Shown: positions 53,081-61,425, counted from the first letter of the stretch. The stretch is 64,000 nt of DNA from Sphingobacterium humi (GCF_009768885.1 NZ_WSQA01000010.1:1-64000); one strand, 5' to 3'. A program made the numbers and translations. Notes: a model not told the origin generated them from the letters alone.

Positions 53081-53087
53081 GATGCCA

Positions 53088-53118
53088 CAAAATTAGCCTT
53101 TTCGGCGTTAAAAACAAA
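53088..53118 (-). promoter_or_regulatory. Consensus promoter of the TPP-riboswitch receptor
   Basis: Minus strand TTTG (53118-53115), 19-bp spacer, TAATTTTG (53095-53088). The predicted start is about 53083, a few bases before the aptamer. Confidence 0.85.
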
Positions 53119-53251
53119 ATTATTCGAGCCGTGTAACAAATTTGTAATTATTATTTTATTAGTTAATGTGTATAGTTTTTTTTGTAAATTGGCGGGTATA
53201 TGCCTCAAAAGGCAAATTACGCTAACATTAAAAAACGGTTTTATAGAATTT

Positions 53252-54415
53252 ATGAAGTATTATGCTGCTGATATTGTATTTCCAGTAACTGGCCCTGCAA
53301 TAAAAAAGGGGATCGTGGCCATGGACGATCAGGGGGTTGTTAAGGGTGTTTTCAATCAAGGCGAAGTAGATGATTCTCAAGTAGAATTCTTAAAAGGAGC
53401 GCTGATTCCAGGGTTCATTAATGCACATTGTCATTTAGAGTTATCGCATATGGAGGGGCTTATTCCCCAACATACCGGATTGCCACAATTCTTGATGAAG
53501 GTGATGACTGAACGCGGGAAAAAAGACAAAACGTTGGATAAAGCGATGGAGGCCGCTGACAAGACCATGTATGAAAATGGGATTCAGGCCGTAGGGGACC
53601 ATGCGAATTCAGCGGTTTCAGCGAAAATTAAAGAACAAAGTCCAATTCAATACCACACTTTCGTTGAAGTGATGGCCTTGGCCGATGCCGATGTAGAAGC
53701 ACGCATCGATCAAGCGAAAGAAATTGAATTCCATTTCGACTACAAACGTTCTTCCATTACGCCGCACGCTCCGTACTCTTGTTCAAAAACACTTTTTAAA
53801 GCCTTCAAAAAGGTCGTGGGTGAAGATAATATTATCAGTATCCACAACCAGGAAAGCGACGAAGAAAACAAGTTGTTCCGCTATAACAAAGGGGAATTTC
53901 TTGACTTTTACGAAAAGATGAAACTCTCGGTGGAGGGATTCCGTGCCCAAGCACGTAACTCGCTGCAGTCTTTCTTGCCTTACATTCCGACAAAAAACAA
54001 ACTGATTTTGGTGCACAACACGTATACCTCTATCAAGGATTTAGATTTTGTGGACCGTATGGGTCGTAAAGTGTATTTCTGTTTATGTCCAAAAGCCAAT
54101 CTTTATATCGAAAACAGACTGCCTAAAGTGGAGAACTTCCTTTTGGGTGGGCATGAAATTGTTATCGGTACAGATAGCTTAGCGTCCAACACATCTTTGG
54201 ATATTTTGGATGAACTTAAAGTGATCCACGCGGAATATCCGCACCTTGATTTTAACGAAACGTTAAAATGGGCAACCATCAACGGGGCGAAGGCCTTGGG
54301 TATAGACCATGAAATGGGATCGCTCGAAGAGGGTAAAAAACCAGGTTTGGTACTCCTAGAGGGGATGGAAAGCTTTAAGCTAGATCCTAAAATTAAAGTT
54401 AAGCGAATTCGATAG
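53252..54415 (+). CDS. Amidohydrolase-superfamily deaminase-like enzyme
   Basis: 387 aa from ATG 53252. An upstream extension in the same frame (from 53048) would overlap the riboswitch on the other strand and is rejected. Metal motif HCHLELSH, second-site HNQESDEE, VHNT and the late GTDSLASN are intact, as in cytosine/guanine/aminodeoxyfutalosine-deaminase relatives. A nucleoside- or base-type substrate is likely, but I cannot choose among them; menaquinone synthesis via futalosine is one possibility. Confidence 0.85.
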   Translation: MKYYAADIVFPVTGPAIKKGIVAMDDQGVVKGVFNQGEVDDSQVEFLKGALIPGFINAHCHLELSHMEGLIPQHTGLPQFLMKVMTERGKKDKTLDKAMEAADKTMYENGIQAVGDHANSAVSAKIKEQSPIQYHTFVEVMALADADVEARIDQAKEIEFHFDYKRSSITPHAPYSCSKTLFKAFKKVVGEDNIISIHNQESDEENKLFRYNKGEFLDFYEKMKLSVEGFRAQARNSLQSFLPYIPTKNKLILVHNTYTSIKDLDFVDRMGRKVYFCLCPKANLYIENRLPKVENFLLGGHEIVIGTDSLASNTSLDILDELKVIHAEYPHLDFNETLKWATINGAKALGIDHEMGSLEEGKKPGLVLLEGMESFKLDPKIKVKRIR

Positions 54416-54434
54416 CTTTTTCTATTTCTTCTTT

Positions 54435-54442
54435 TACCTTTG
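54435..54442 (+). promoter_or_regulatory. -7 element directly before acyP (leaderless promoter candidate)
   Basis: TACCTTTG ends 5 bp before the ATG of acyP. Transcription would start at or next to the A of ATG. The -33 box is weak (TTTTC region near 54411-54421). Confidence 0.6.
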
Positions 54443-54447
54443 TAGCC

Positions 54448-54729
54448 ATGAAGCATTGGAATATAAAGGTAAAAGGGAAAGTACAAGGTGTATTCTTTCG
54501 GGCCTCGACAAAGGCCGTTGCCGATCAGCTCGGGGTGAAAGGTTTTGTGCTGAACGAAGCAGACGGTACGGTTTATATCGAGGCTGAAGGAGATGCTATT
54601 GCCTTAGACTTTTTACTGGACTTTTGCAAAGAAGGGCCGTATGATGCTGAGGTAAGCGATGTGCAGGTGGAAGAAAGCACAGACTTGAAAAATTTCAAGA
54701 ATTTCGAAGTCATTAAAAAACGCAATTAA
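54448..54729 (+). CDS. acyP: Acylphosphatase
   Basis: 93 aa, normal length. Signature GKVQGVFFRAS with catalytic Arg18, and GFVLNEADGTVYIEAEG with Asn36. Hydrolyses acyl phosphates such as carbamoyl or acetyl phosphate. One base separates its stop from the GTG of the flippase gene, so the two are coupled. Confidence 0.96.
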   Translation: MKHWNIKVKGKVQGVFFRASTKAVADQLGVKGFVLNEADGTVYIEAEGDAIALDFLLDFCKEGPYDAEVSDVQVEESTDLKNFKNFEVIKKRN

Positions 54730-54730
54730 C

Positions 54731-56218
54731 GTGTCGGTAGTCAAGAAATTTTTAAGCGATACGGTGGTATATGGTCTTTCGACCATCTTATCCCGCATGC
54801 TTGGATTTATTATGACGCCGATTTTCGTGAATAAGTTTTCCGCGTCGGTGTATGGTATCTTTACCAACTTATTTGCCTACGCGTCGATGGTCAATGCCCT
54901 GTTGGCCTTTGGGATGGAAACCACCTACTTCCGATACCTGCAAAAGGTGGAAGGCGGCAAACAGAAAGTGTTTGATACCAGCTTCTTTATCACCATTCTT
55001 AGCAGTCTATTATTTTTACTATCGGTCTTTGTGTTTGCGCATCCTATTGCGCATTGGTTAAGTGAAGGCGAGCAGGTAGCCGATTATGTGCTATACGTTA
55101 AATTCTTTGCGGTTATTCTGGCGGCCGATGCCTTAGCGGTGGTGCCTTTTGCCAAATTGCGGGCAGAAGGGAAGGCCATGCGCTATGGGCTTATCAAGCT
55201 GCTGAATATCGTCATCTTTGTGGCTTTCAACTTAATCTTTCTGTTTTACCTACCGGAAAGCAATAAACATACTGCGTTTTACGAGCATTTCGTGGCCGGT
55301 TGGTTTCGAGAGGGTTGGTTAGGCAATGTATTTATTGCCAATGTTATTGCCAGTGTGGCCACTTTATTGCTCCTGTTGCCACAGGTGTTGAGTTTCTCCT
55401 TCCAGGTAGATCGCAAGTTGATCAACAATATGATTGGCTATACAGTGCCTATTTTAATTGCTAATATATCTTTTATCATCAACGAAAACCTGGATAAAAT
55501 GATGTTCCCTCGTTTGGTGCCCGGGGAAGCCGGGGATCGGGATTTGGGGATTTATGGGGCCGTAACAAAACTGGCTGTACTCCTTAATTTATTTGTGATG
55601 GCCTTTCGGCTAGGGGCCGAGCCTTTCTTTTTTAGTTACGCTAAAAATGAAAATGCCCGAAAAGCCTATGCCTTGATTATGGAGTATTTTGTAATTGCCA
55701 TGCTCGTGGTGATGGTGGGGGTATGTGCCAACCTCGATTGGCTAAAATACTTTATTAAAGGTAAACCAGCTGATATTTTAGTCTATTGGTCTGGATTGAA
55801 AATTGTGCCGGTTTTACTGTTGAACTATGTGTTGTTGGGTATCTATATTAACCTTTCGGTATGGTATAAACTATCAGATCAAACGCGCTATGCCCTGTAT
55901 ATTTCCGGTATTGGTGCCTTGGTGACCATTCTCCTAAACTTCCTGTTGATTCCAAAATTCTCCTATGTAGGTGCGGCTCTTTCTACAACCGTAACTTACC
56001 TTATTATGGTGTTTCTGTCCTATTATTGGGGGCAACGTAATTATACCATTCCCTATCAGGTGGGGAAAATCGGCTTTTACATGCTGGTGGGGGTAGGGCT
56101 TTCTTTCTTGGCCTATAACCTGAACTTCTGGCTGGGCAACCTCTTGTTCCTTGCTTTTATGGCCTTGGTGCTGTTTAAGGAAAAGGCTATGCTGTTGAAA
56201 GTTCTGCGCAAAAAATAA
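54731..56218 (+). CDS. Polysaccharide/lipid-linked oligosaccharide flippase (MOP superfamily, Wzx-like)
   Basis: 495 aa from a GTG start, with about 14 membrane helices (first at about 8-30, VYGLSTILSRMLGFIMTPIF). The fold and the TTYFRYLQK motif fit Wzx/RfbX flippases moving undecaprenyl-linked glycans. No glycan-synthesis genes are adjacent, so it may serve a general envelope glycan. Start spacing (1 bp) shows coupling to acyP. Confidence 0.9.
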   Translation: MSVVKKFLSDTVVYGLSTILSRMLGFIMTPIFVNKFSASVYGIFTNLFAYASMVNALLAFGMETTYFRYLQKVEGGKQKVFDTSFFITILSSLLFLLSVFVFAHPIAHWLSEGEQVADYVLYVKFFAVILAADALAVVPFAKLRAEGKAMRYGLIKLLNIVIFVAFNLIFLFYLPESNKHTAFYEHFVAGWFREGWLGNVFIANVIASVATLLLLLPQVLSFSFQVDRKLINNMIGYTVPILIANISFIINENLDKMMFPRLVPGEAGDRDLGIYGAVTKLAVLLNLFVMAFRLGAEPFFFSYAKNENARKAYALIMEYFVIAMLVVMVGVCANLDWLKYFIKGKPADILVYWSGLKIVPVLLLNYVLLGIYINLSVWYKLSDQTRYALYISGIGALVTILLNFLLIPKFSYVGAALSTTVTYLIMVFLSYYWGQRNYTIPYQVGKIGFYMLVGVGLSFLAYNLNFWLGNLLFLAFMALVLFKEKAMLLKVLRKK

Positions 56219-56239
56219 TCGCTTAGTTCCTAAGCGATT
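56217..56239. terminator. Hairpin overlapping both convergent stop codons
   Basis: AATCGCTTAG, loop TTC, CTAAGCGATT: a perfect 10-bp stem that includes part of the flippase stop (56216-56218) and the dusB stop (56230-56232). On the minus strand it is followed by ATTTTTT. Confidence 0.75.
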
Positions 56240-57225
56240 TCCTCTGCAAAATTATGTTGAATTTCGTCCAGCACTTCCTGGATGAGTCTTTCTTCCTGAA
56301 GTTCCACCAATTTCATGCGGTATTCTTTGAAATTCGGGATGCCTTTAAAGTAGTTGGCATAATGTCTACGCATTTCGAAGATGCCCGTTTTATCGCCTTT
56401 CCATTCGATGGACTTGGTTAAATGCGTTCGGCATACGGCTACGCGTTCAGCAATAGTAGGGCCTTCCAAGCGTTCGCCGGTTTGAAAGAAATGTTTGATT
56501 TCCCGGAAAATCCATGGGTAACCAATGGAAGCACGACCGATCATAATGCCGTCCACTTCGTATTCCTTGCGCCAAGCTGCAGCTTTGTCTACCGAGTCTA
56601 CATCGCCATTTCCGAAGATCGGGATTTTGATGCGGGGGTTCTTTTTTACATCGCGTATCATGGTCCAGTCGGCTTGGCCCTTATACATTTGGGAGCGCGT
56701 GCGCCCGTGAATAGCTAAGGCTTTGATGCCAATATCTTGCAGGCGTTCGGCCACCTCATACACATTCTTGGTATTATCATCCCAGCCGAGGCGGGTTTTT
56801 ACCGTAACAGGCAAATAGGTAGCATCGACCACGGCTTTGGTCATGGCCACCATTTTATCGATATCCTGTAATAGGCTGGCGCCGGCACCACGGCAAGCGA
56901 CATTCTTTACCGGACAACCGTAGTTGATGTCGATTAGATTGGGATTGGCAGCGGTACAGATTTCTGCCGATTGACGCATATGCTCGATATCGGAACCAAA
57001 AATCTGAATACCAATGGGGCGCTCATACTCGAAGATGTCTAGCTTTTGGCGTGATTTCGCGGCATCGCGAATCAAACCTTCCGACGAGATGAACTCGGTA
57101 TACATCATGTCTACGCCATTTTGTTTACACACAAAACGGAAGGGTGGATCGCTGACATCCTCCATCGGTGCTAACAACAATGGAAACTCGCCTAAATCAA
57201 TATGTTCACCAATTTTTACTGACAT
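56230..57225 (-). CDS. dusB: tRNA-dihydrouridine synthase
   Basis: 331 aa, FMN-dependent TIM barrel (about 10-240) plus helical C-terminal domain. Signature segments LAPMEDVSDPPFR, DINYGCPVKNVACRGAGASL with the catalytic Cys, and HGRTRSQMYKG are present. It reduces uridines in the tRNA D-loop. TACCTTTG at 57251-57244 is a likely -7 box giving a leader of about 14 bases. Confidence 0.95.
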   Translation of the reverse strand: MSVKIGEHIDLGEFPLLLAPMEDVSDPPFRFVCKQNGVDMMYTEFISSEGLIRDAAKSRQKLDIFEYERPIGIQIFGSDIEHMRQSAEICTAANPNLIDINYGCPVKNVACRGAGASLLQDIDKMVAMTKAVVDATYLPVTVKTRLGWDDNTKNVYEVAERLQDIGIKALAIHGRTRSQMYKGQADWTMIRDVKKNPRIKIPIFGNGDVDSVDKAAAWRKEYEVDGIMIGRASIGYPWIFREIKHFFQTGERLEGPTIAERVAVCRTHLTKSIEWKGDKTGIFEMRRHYANYFKGIPNFKEYRMKLVELQEERLIQEVLDEIQHNFAEEIA

Positions 57226-57243
57226 GATTACCTAAAATTTTTA

Positions 57244-57251
57244 CAAAGGTA
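57244..57251 (-). promoter_or_regulatory. -7 element of dusB
   Basis: Minus strand TACCTTTG, exact TAnnTTTG match, 18 bp before the ATG. Confidence 0.55.
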
Positions 57252-57289
57252 AGGAATTTTATGTTTTTGAACTTCTTCTGCTGTGTGTG

Positions 57290-57560
57290 TTTCCGATTTC
57301 TTCCGAATTTCGGAGCGGCAAAACGTACTAGTGGTTCGACTCCGCTCACCATGACAGCCCTATTCCAGCCCATTCTTAGCCCTTTCCTAGCCGTAGCATT
57401 ACCCTTTCCTAGCCGTAGCATTACCCTTTCCTAGCCGTGGTATAACCCTTTCATACAAAATACTAAATACTAAATACTCCCTTCTTTCTCCCCTTTCATT
57501 CCCCTTTCTCACCCGTATCAATCCCCTTTGCAAAGGCTGCGGATAGGGAATTGAAAAGGG
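57290..57560. repeat. Non-coding repeat region, locus 3, with 22-bp tandem repeat
   Basis: Three tandem 22-bp units (57380-57401, 57402-57423, 57424-57445; the first two identical, the third diverged at its end) begin CCCTTTCCTAGCCGT. Upstream, 57330-57355 carries the GTTCGACTCCGCTCACC motif of loci 1 and 2. Downstream, AAATACT is repeated about three times (57457-57478), followed by CCCGTATCAATCCCC near 57510, which matches locus 2 inverted. No gene; the remaining bases of the dusB-trpC gap show nothing else apart from the trp terminator. Confidence 0.75.
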
Positions 57561-57624
57561 AGGGTATTGTCACAATTAGGGAAGAAAATAAACCCTGGTC
57601 GGTAGGCTGTTTTTGCTTAAGCTA

Positions 57625-57667
57625 TTAAAAGGCTAGCCCTGTCTTTTTGTAGCAAAGACAGGGCTAG
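57625..57667 (-). terminator. Terminator of the trpEGC operon
   Basis: Minus strand CTAGCCCTGTCTTT, 7-base loop, AAAGACAGGGCTAG (a perfect 14-bp stem), then CCTTTTAATAG. Confidence 0.8.
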
Positions 57668-57694
57668 GAAATGGGGTATGCAATGTGTTAATTT

Positions 57695-58477
57695 TTACAA
57701 TTGGGCAACAAATTCTTGAATGGCTGCGCTAGGATTATTCGTTTTCATAAAGTTTTCACCAATCAGGAAGCCTTGGAATCCGGCGGCCTTGAGTGTTTTT
57801 ATGGTTTCCGGGTCGGATATGCCGCTTTCGGATACTTTGATGTAACGGTCTGGGATTTTATTGACTAGGTCGAAAGAATGATCTAAGGATACGGAAAAAT
57901 CTTTCAGGTTTCGGTTGTTTACGCCGATGGCATCAATGCTATCGAAGAGGCTTTTGTTTAATTCGGCTTCGTTGTGAATTTCCAATAGCACGTTTAAGCC
58001 TAAGGACTTGGCGTAGGCGGAAAGGCTTTCGATTTCGCTTGACTCGAGACAGGCGGCAATTAATAGGATGATATCGGCGCCGTAGGCTTTGGCTTCGGCA
58101 ATTTGATAGGCATCAACAATAAATTCTTTGCGTAACAAGGGGATGCTTAATGCTTCCCTTGCTTGGCTAAGGTCCTGAAGATTGCCTTGGAAAAAGTCCT
58201 GATCCGTTAAGACCGATACGGCCGATGCGCCGGCATCTTGGTATCCTTTTACGACTTCCTGCACGCTAGACTCGCCGTTAATGAGTCCCTTGGAAGGGGA
58301 GGCGCGCTTAAATTCGGCAATGATGCCGGTGCGCTGTGGATGCAACATCGATTCGCGTAGCTTGTAACAGCTGCGGGCGAATAAAGGATACTTTTCTAGC
58401 TCCGCCAGCGATACTTTCGCTTTGGTGGCGGCAACTTCTTCCTTTTTACGGGCAACAATGGTATCTAATATCGTCAT
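57695..58477 (-). CDS. trpC: Indole-3-glycerol-phosphate synthase
   Basis: 260 aa, TIM barrel. IIAEFKRASPSKG carries the catalytic Lys, with LRKEFIVDAYQI, GVNNRNLKDF and SESGI following. Monofunctional (no TrpF domain). It follows trpG by 37 bp; trpD, which usually sits between them, is missing. Confidence 0.96.
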   Translation of the reverse strand: MTILDTIVARKKEEVAATKAKVSLAELEKYPLFARSCYKLRESMLHPQRTGIIAEFKRASPSKGLINGESSVQEVVKGYQDAGASAVSVLTDQDFFQGNLQDLSQAREALSIPLLRKEFIVDAYQIAEAKAYGADIILLIAACLESSEIESLSAYAKSLGLNVLLEIHNEAELNKSLFDSIDAIGVNNRNLKDFSVSLDHSFDLVNKIPDRYIKVSESGISDPETIKTLKAAGFQGFLIGENFMKTNNPSAAIQEFVAQL

Positions 58478-58514
58478 GTGTTCGTAGGGTCTACAGTTTA
58501 GATAAATAAAAGGC

Positions 58515-59087
58515 TTAGTCGTTTAACCAGTTTTCAATCAGGGTTTTGCCATGATCGGTGAGGATGGATTCGGGGTGGAATTGCATCCCCTTAACATCGT
58601 ATTCGGTATGGCTTAAGGCCATGATGACGCCATCCGGATCGACCGCGGTTACCTTTAAGCTGGCAGGCAAGCTTTGCGGATCGACGGCCCAGGAGTGGTA
58701 ACGTCCGATTTTAGCATCGGCCGGGAAATTCTGAAACAGTTCTTCTTCTTGATCTACCACTTCAATGGCCGTTGCTACGCCGTGCAAAGGTTTGGGCATG
58801 TTGTATAGCTTGCCACCAAATACCTCAGCAATGGCTTGTTGGCCCAGGCAGATGCCCAAGATGCTTTTGCTAGGGGCATAGGTACGGATAACATCCAGCA
58901 ACAATCCGGCTTCTTCCGGAATACCTGGTCCCGGCGATAATAATATCTTATCGTATTGGTCTACGTCGGCCAGTTCGAATTTATCGTTTCGCACCACTAC
59001 GTATGAGCGATTGAGCTCTTGAAGTAAGTGTACGAGGTTATAGGTGAATGAATCGTAATTGTCGATTACTAATATAGGCTTGCTCAT
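58515..59087 (-). CDS. trpG: Anthranilate synthase component II (glutamine amidotransferase)
   Basis: 190 aa. Nucleophile Cys80 in ILGICLGQQAI and the His-Glu pair in MQFHPESIL. N-terminal VIDNYDSFTYNLVH is typical of TrpG/PabA. It starts 1 bp after trpE, consistent with stoichiometric coupled translation. Confidence 0.96.
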   Translation of the reverse strand: MSKPILVIDNYDSFTYNLVHLLQELNRSYVVVRNDKFELADVDQYDKILLSPGPGIPEEAGLLLDVIRTYAPSKSILGICLGQQAIAEVFGGKLYNMPKPLHGVATAIEVVDQEEELFQNFPADAKIGRYHSWAVDPQSLPASLKVTAVDPDGVIMALSHTEYDVKGMQFHPESILTDHGKTLIENWLND

Positions 59088-59088
59088 G

Positions 59089-60492
59089 TTAAATATTTTC
59101 CGCTAGTTCCAGCGCTCTGCGAAGTGCTGATATTTTATTGTTTACTTCTTGTAGTTCTTTTTCAGGGTCGGAATCCAAGACAATGCCGGCTCCTGCTTGG
59201 TAATGAAGGTTGTTTTGTTTGCTTAAAAAGGAACGGATCATAATGGCGTGGTTAAAATCGCCGTTGAATCCCATAAAACCGATAGCACCGGAATAGAAGG
59301 AGCGTTGAAAGCCTTCGTAACGGTCGATAAGGGTTAAGGCCATGTGTTTTGGCGCGCCAGAAAGGGTGCCGGCAGGGAAGGTATCGCCTACCACATCAAA
59401 AGGATTGGCTTCGGGGTTTAACTTGCCGCTAACTTTGGAAACCAAATGGATAACGTGGGAGTAATACTGCGCTTCTTTATAGGATTTTACCTGCACGTTG
59501 GTGCAATGCCTGCTTAAATCGTTCCGGGCTAAATCGACCAGCATCACGTGTTCTGCAGATTCTTTGGGGTCATTTTTCAATGCCTCGGCAATTTTCTCAT
59601 CTTCCTCCATATTTCCGGTACGTTTAAAGGTTCCGGCGATGGGGTAGATGCTGGCTACATCTTTTTTGATGGTGAGTTGGGCTTCCGGTGAGGAACCAAA
59701 GAGCTTGAAGTCGCCGTAATCAAAATAGAATAGGTAAGGCGAGGGGTTGATGGAGCGCAGTGCGCGGTATACATTAAACTCGTCGCCGGCGAAAGGTGTA
59801 CGGAATCCTCGGGAAGGGACAATCTGGAAGACATCGCCCCGTTGGATGTGTTCTTTCATTTTCAATACCAGGTCACGGAAGTCCTGGTCGCTCATGTTTG
59901 AGGTTTCTTCACCTTTTTTCTTGAAAGTATATTCCGGGAAGTTTTTGTTTTGTATCAGGAATTGCAGGCGTTCGAGCTCGCTGTTTTCGTTTTCTAATAG
60001 GTTTTCGAAGATATGGAGCTGGTTCCGGAAATGGTCGATCGCGATGACATATTTATAGACATGGTATTGCAGTGTAGGGATATCTTTCTCGGGATGGCGT
60101 GGCGTGGTCAATTGGATGTCTTCGAAAAAGTTGATGGCTTCGAAGGTGAAATAGCCGAATATACCGTTGCTGATCACATTGACTCCAGGGAGTTCTTCGG
60201 TTTGGAAGGATTTCCGAAAGTTGGACACTTCTTCGCGTAGGTTTAGTCCGCTTACGGGCTTGCTGCTATGGCTGCCGTCGGGCATCTGTATGGTTAGGTT
60301 TTCGTTTTCCAGGACAATGCCGGCGATGGGCTGGCAGCAGATGTAACTGATGTTATTGTCTCGGCTATGGTATTCCGAGCTTTCCAACAGCAAGCTGTTT
60401 GGGAAAGTATCACGAAGTCTTAAGTACATGCTCACCGGCGTGGTTGTATCGGCGAGGATGTTTTTATGGTTCGTTTTGAATTTAAAGTTCAT
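59089..60492 (-). CDS. trpE: Anthranilate synthase component I
   Basis: 467 aa. N-terminal feedback-site motif SLLLESSEYHSR, chorismate-binding C-terminal domain with IVPSRGFRTPF, SSPEAQL, PIAGTFKRTG and DLARNDLSRHC. Converts chorismate plus ammonia (from TrpG) to anthranilate. The LLES motif suggests the usual inhibition by tryptophan at the enzyme level, in addition to the attenuator upstream. Confidence 0.97.
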   Translation of the reverse strand: MNFKFKTNHKNILADTTTPVSMYLRLRDTFPNSLLLESSEYHSRDNNISYICCQPIAGIVLENENLTIQMPDGSHSSKPVSGLNLREEVSNFRKSFQTEELPGVNVISNGIFGYFTFEAINFFEDIQLTTPRHPEKDIPTLQYHVYKYVIAIDHFRNQLHIFENLLENENSELERLQFLIQNKNFPEYTFKKKGEETSNMSDQDFRDLVLKMKEHIQRGDVFQIVPSRGFRTPFAGDEFNVYRALRSINPSPYLFYFDYGDFKLFGSSPEAQLTIKKDVASIYPIAGTFKRTGNMEEDEKIAEALKNDPKESAEHVMLVDLARNDLSRHCTNVQVKSYKEAQYYSHVIHLVSKVSGKLNPEANPFDVVGDTFPAGTLSGAPKHMALTLIDRYEGFQRSFYSGAIGFMGFNGDFNHAIMIRSFLSKQNNLHYQAGAGIVLDSDPEKELQEVNNKISALRRALELAENI

Positions 60493-60518
60493 ATATGCTA
60501 GTTATAGTTTTGCAAAAA

Positions 60519-60548
60519 TAAAAAAAGCCCGACGTATTTACGTCGGGC
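60519..60548 (-). terminator. trp attenuator terminator
   Basis: Minus strand GCCCGACGT, loop AAAT, ACGTCGGGC, then TTTTTTTA. It lies 27 bp before trpE, so it must be overcome for the operon to be expressed. Its 5' arm contains CCCGAC, which can instead pair with GTCGGG at 60610-60605. Confidence 0.92.
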
Positions 60549-60600
60549 TACCATTCAGTGGTTTTGGTTGATTATGAAAATCTTATGTATTAATATACCA

Positions 60601-60612
60601 CCCTCCCGACTT
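60601..60612 (-). promoter_or_regulatory. Candidate antiterminator segment of the trp leader
   Basis: Minus strand AAGTCGGGAGGG. GTCGGG (60610-60605) is complementary to CCCGAC in the 5' arm of the terminator (60547-60542). It can also fold with the upstream GACTT to make a small competing hairpin. This gives the mutually exclusive structures needed for attenuation. Confidence 0.6.
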
Positions 60613-60660
60613 TTAAGTCAGAAGCCACCAACGGTTAGTATATTTAATTTCTGTCATCAT
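60613..60660 (-). CDS. trpL: trp leader peptide with tandem Trp codons
   Basis: ATG at 60660 (or 60657), 15 codons: MMTEIKYTNRWWLLT then TAA. Two adjacent TGG codons at positions 11-12 are the hallmark of a tryptophan-sensing leader peptide. It is placed a few bases after a consensus promoter and followed by the competing hairpins and terminator. Tryptophan starvation would stall the ribosome here and favour read-through into trpE. Confidence 0.85.
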   Translation of the reverse strand: MMTEIKYTNRWWLLT

Positions 60661-60667
60661 TTACTCA

Positions 60668-60697
60668 CAAATTTAATGGAAATTTTGATTATTCAAA
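60668..60697 (-). promoter_or_regulatory. Consensus promoter of the trp operon
   Basis: Minus strand TTTG (60697-60694), 18-bp spacer, TAAATTTG (60675-60668). The predicted start is about 60663, three bases before the leader-peptide ATG. Confidence 0.82.
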
Positions 60698-60735
60698 CTT
60701 TATTTAAAGAAAAAAACAAAAATCTCCTGTTTTTT

Positions 60736-61413
60736 TTAATCATTTAGCAAATCTGGGCGTCTTTCCTTGGTACGTTTTAACTGCTGTTCATGTCGCCAGG
60801 CCATAATTTTAGCTTCATGGCCACTAAGTAATATTTCTGGTACTTTGTGTCCCTTCCAATCTACCGGGCGGGTATAGATAGGGGCATCCAGGAGCCCGTC
60901 TTGGAAAGAATCGGTTAATGCGGAGGTTTCATCCGATAATACCCCGGGAATCAGCCGGATAACAGCGTCTACTAAAATAGCGGCCGGTAATTCGCCTCCC
61001 GAGAGTACATAATCGCCAATCGACATTTCTTTGGTTACGTAGATATCGCGGATACGTTGATCGATACCTTTATAATGACCACAAAGGATCATGATGTTTT
61101 CGGCACTGGACAGTCCGTTTGCGATTTCCTGGTTTAATGTAACGCCATCGGGTGTCATGTAGATGATTTCATCGTACTGCCGTTCTGCTTGCAGTTTTTC
61201 GATGCAGGCAGCGAAAGGGGCAATCTGCATCACCATACCCGAACCCCCACCGTAAGGGTAGTCGTCTACTGATTTATGCTTGTTGTCGGCGTATTCGCGA
61301 AGATTATGCACATGAATTTCGGCGATTCCCTTCTTTTGGGCACGCTGTAGGATGGAATGTGCAAAGGGACTTTGCAATAAATCGGGTAAAACACTGATGA
61401 TATCGAATCTCAT
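60736..61413 (-). CDS. trmD: tRNA (guanine-N1)-methyltransferase
   Basis: 225 aa from ATG 61413 ([16 protein letters not shown], the standard family start). A longer frame from 61455 would include the promoter. SPOUT fold with the trefoil-knot motif [17 protein letters not shown] and [12 protein letters not shown]. Methylates G37 of tRNAs. A -7 box ends 4 bp before the ATG, so the mRNA is probably leaderless. Confidence 0.96.
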   Translation of the reverse strand: MRFDIISVLPDLLQSPFAHSILQRAQKKGIAEIHVHNLREYADNKHKSVDDYPYGGGSGMVMQIAPFAACIEKLQAERQYDEIIYMTPDGVTLNQEIANGLSSAENIMILCGHYKGIDQRIRDIYVTKEMSIGDYVLSGGELPAAILVDAVIRLIPGVLSDETSALTDSFQDGLLDAPIYTRPVDWKGHKVPEILLSGHEAKIMAWRHEQQLKRTKERRPDLLND

Positions 61414-61417
61414 GTGG

Positions 61418-61425
61418 CAAAGGTA
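61418..61425 (-). promoter_or_regulatory. -7 element directly before trmD (leaderless promoter candidate)
   Basis: Minus strand TACCTTTG, then CCAC and the ATG at 61413. Transcription would begin on the start codon itself. Confidence 0.65.

Noticed and set aside
53048..53251. N-terminal extension of the amidohydrolase
   Set aside because: It covers the riboswitch and promoter of the opposite strand; the protein from 53252 already starts like the family.
53160..53251. Riboswitch or leader for the amidohydrolase on the plus strand
   Set aside because: Only AT-rich sequence with no conserved aptamer or hairpin.
57380..57478. Possible CRISPR array
   Set aside because: Units are directly adjacent with no unique spacers, only three copies, and no cas genes are nearby.
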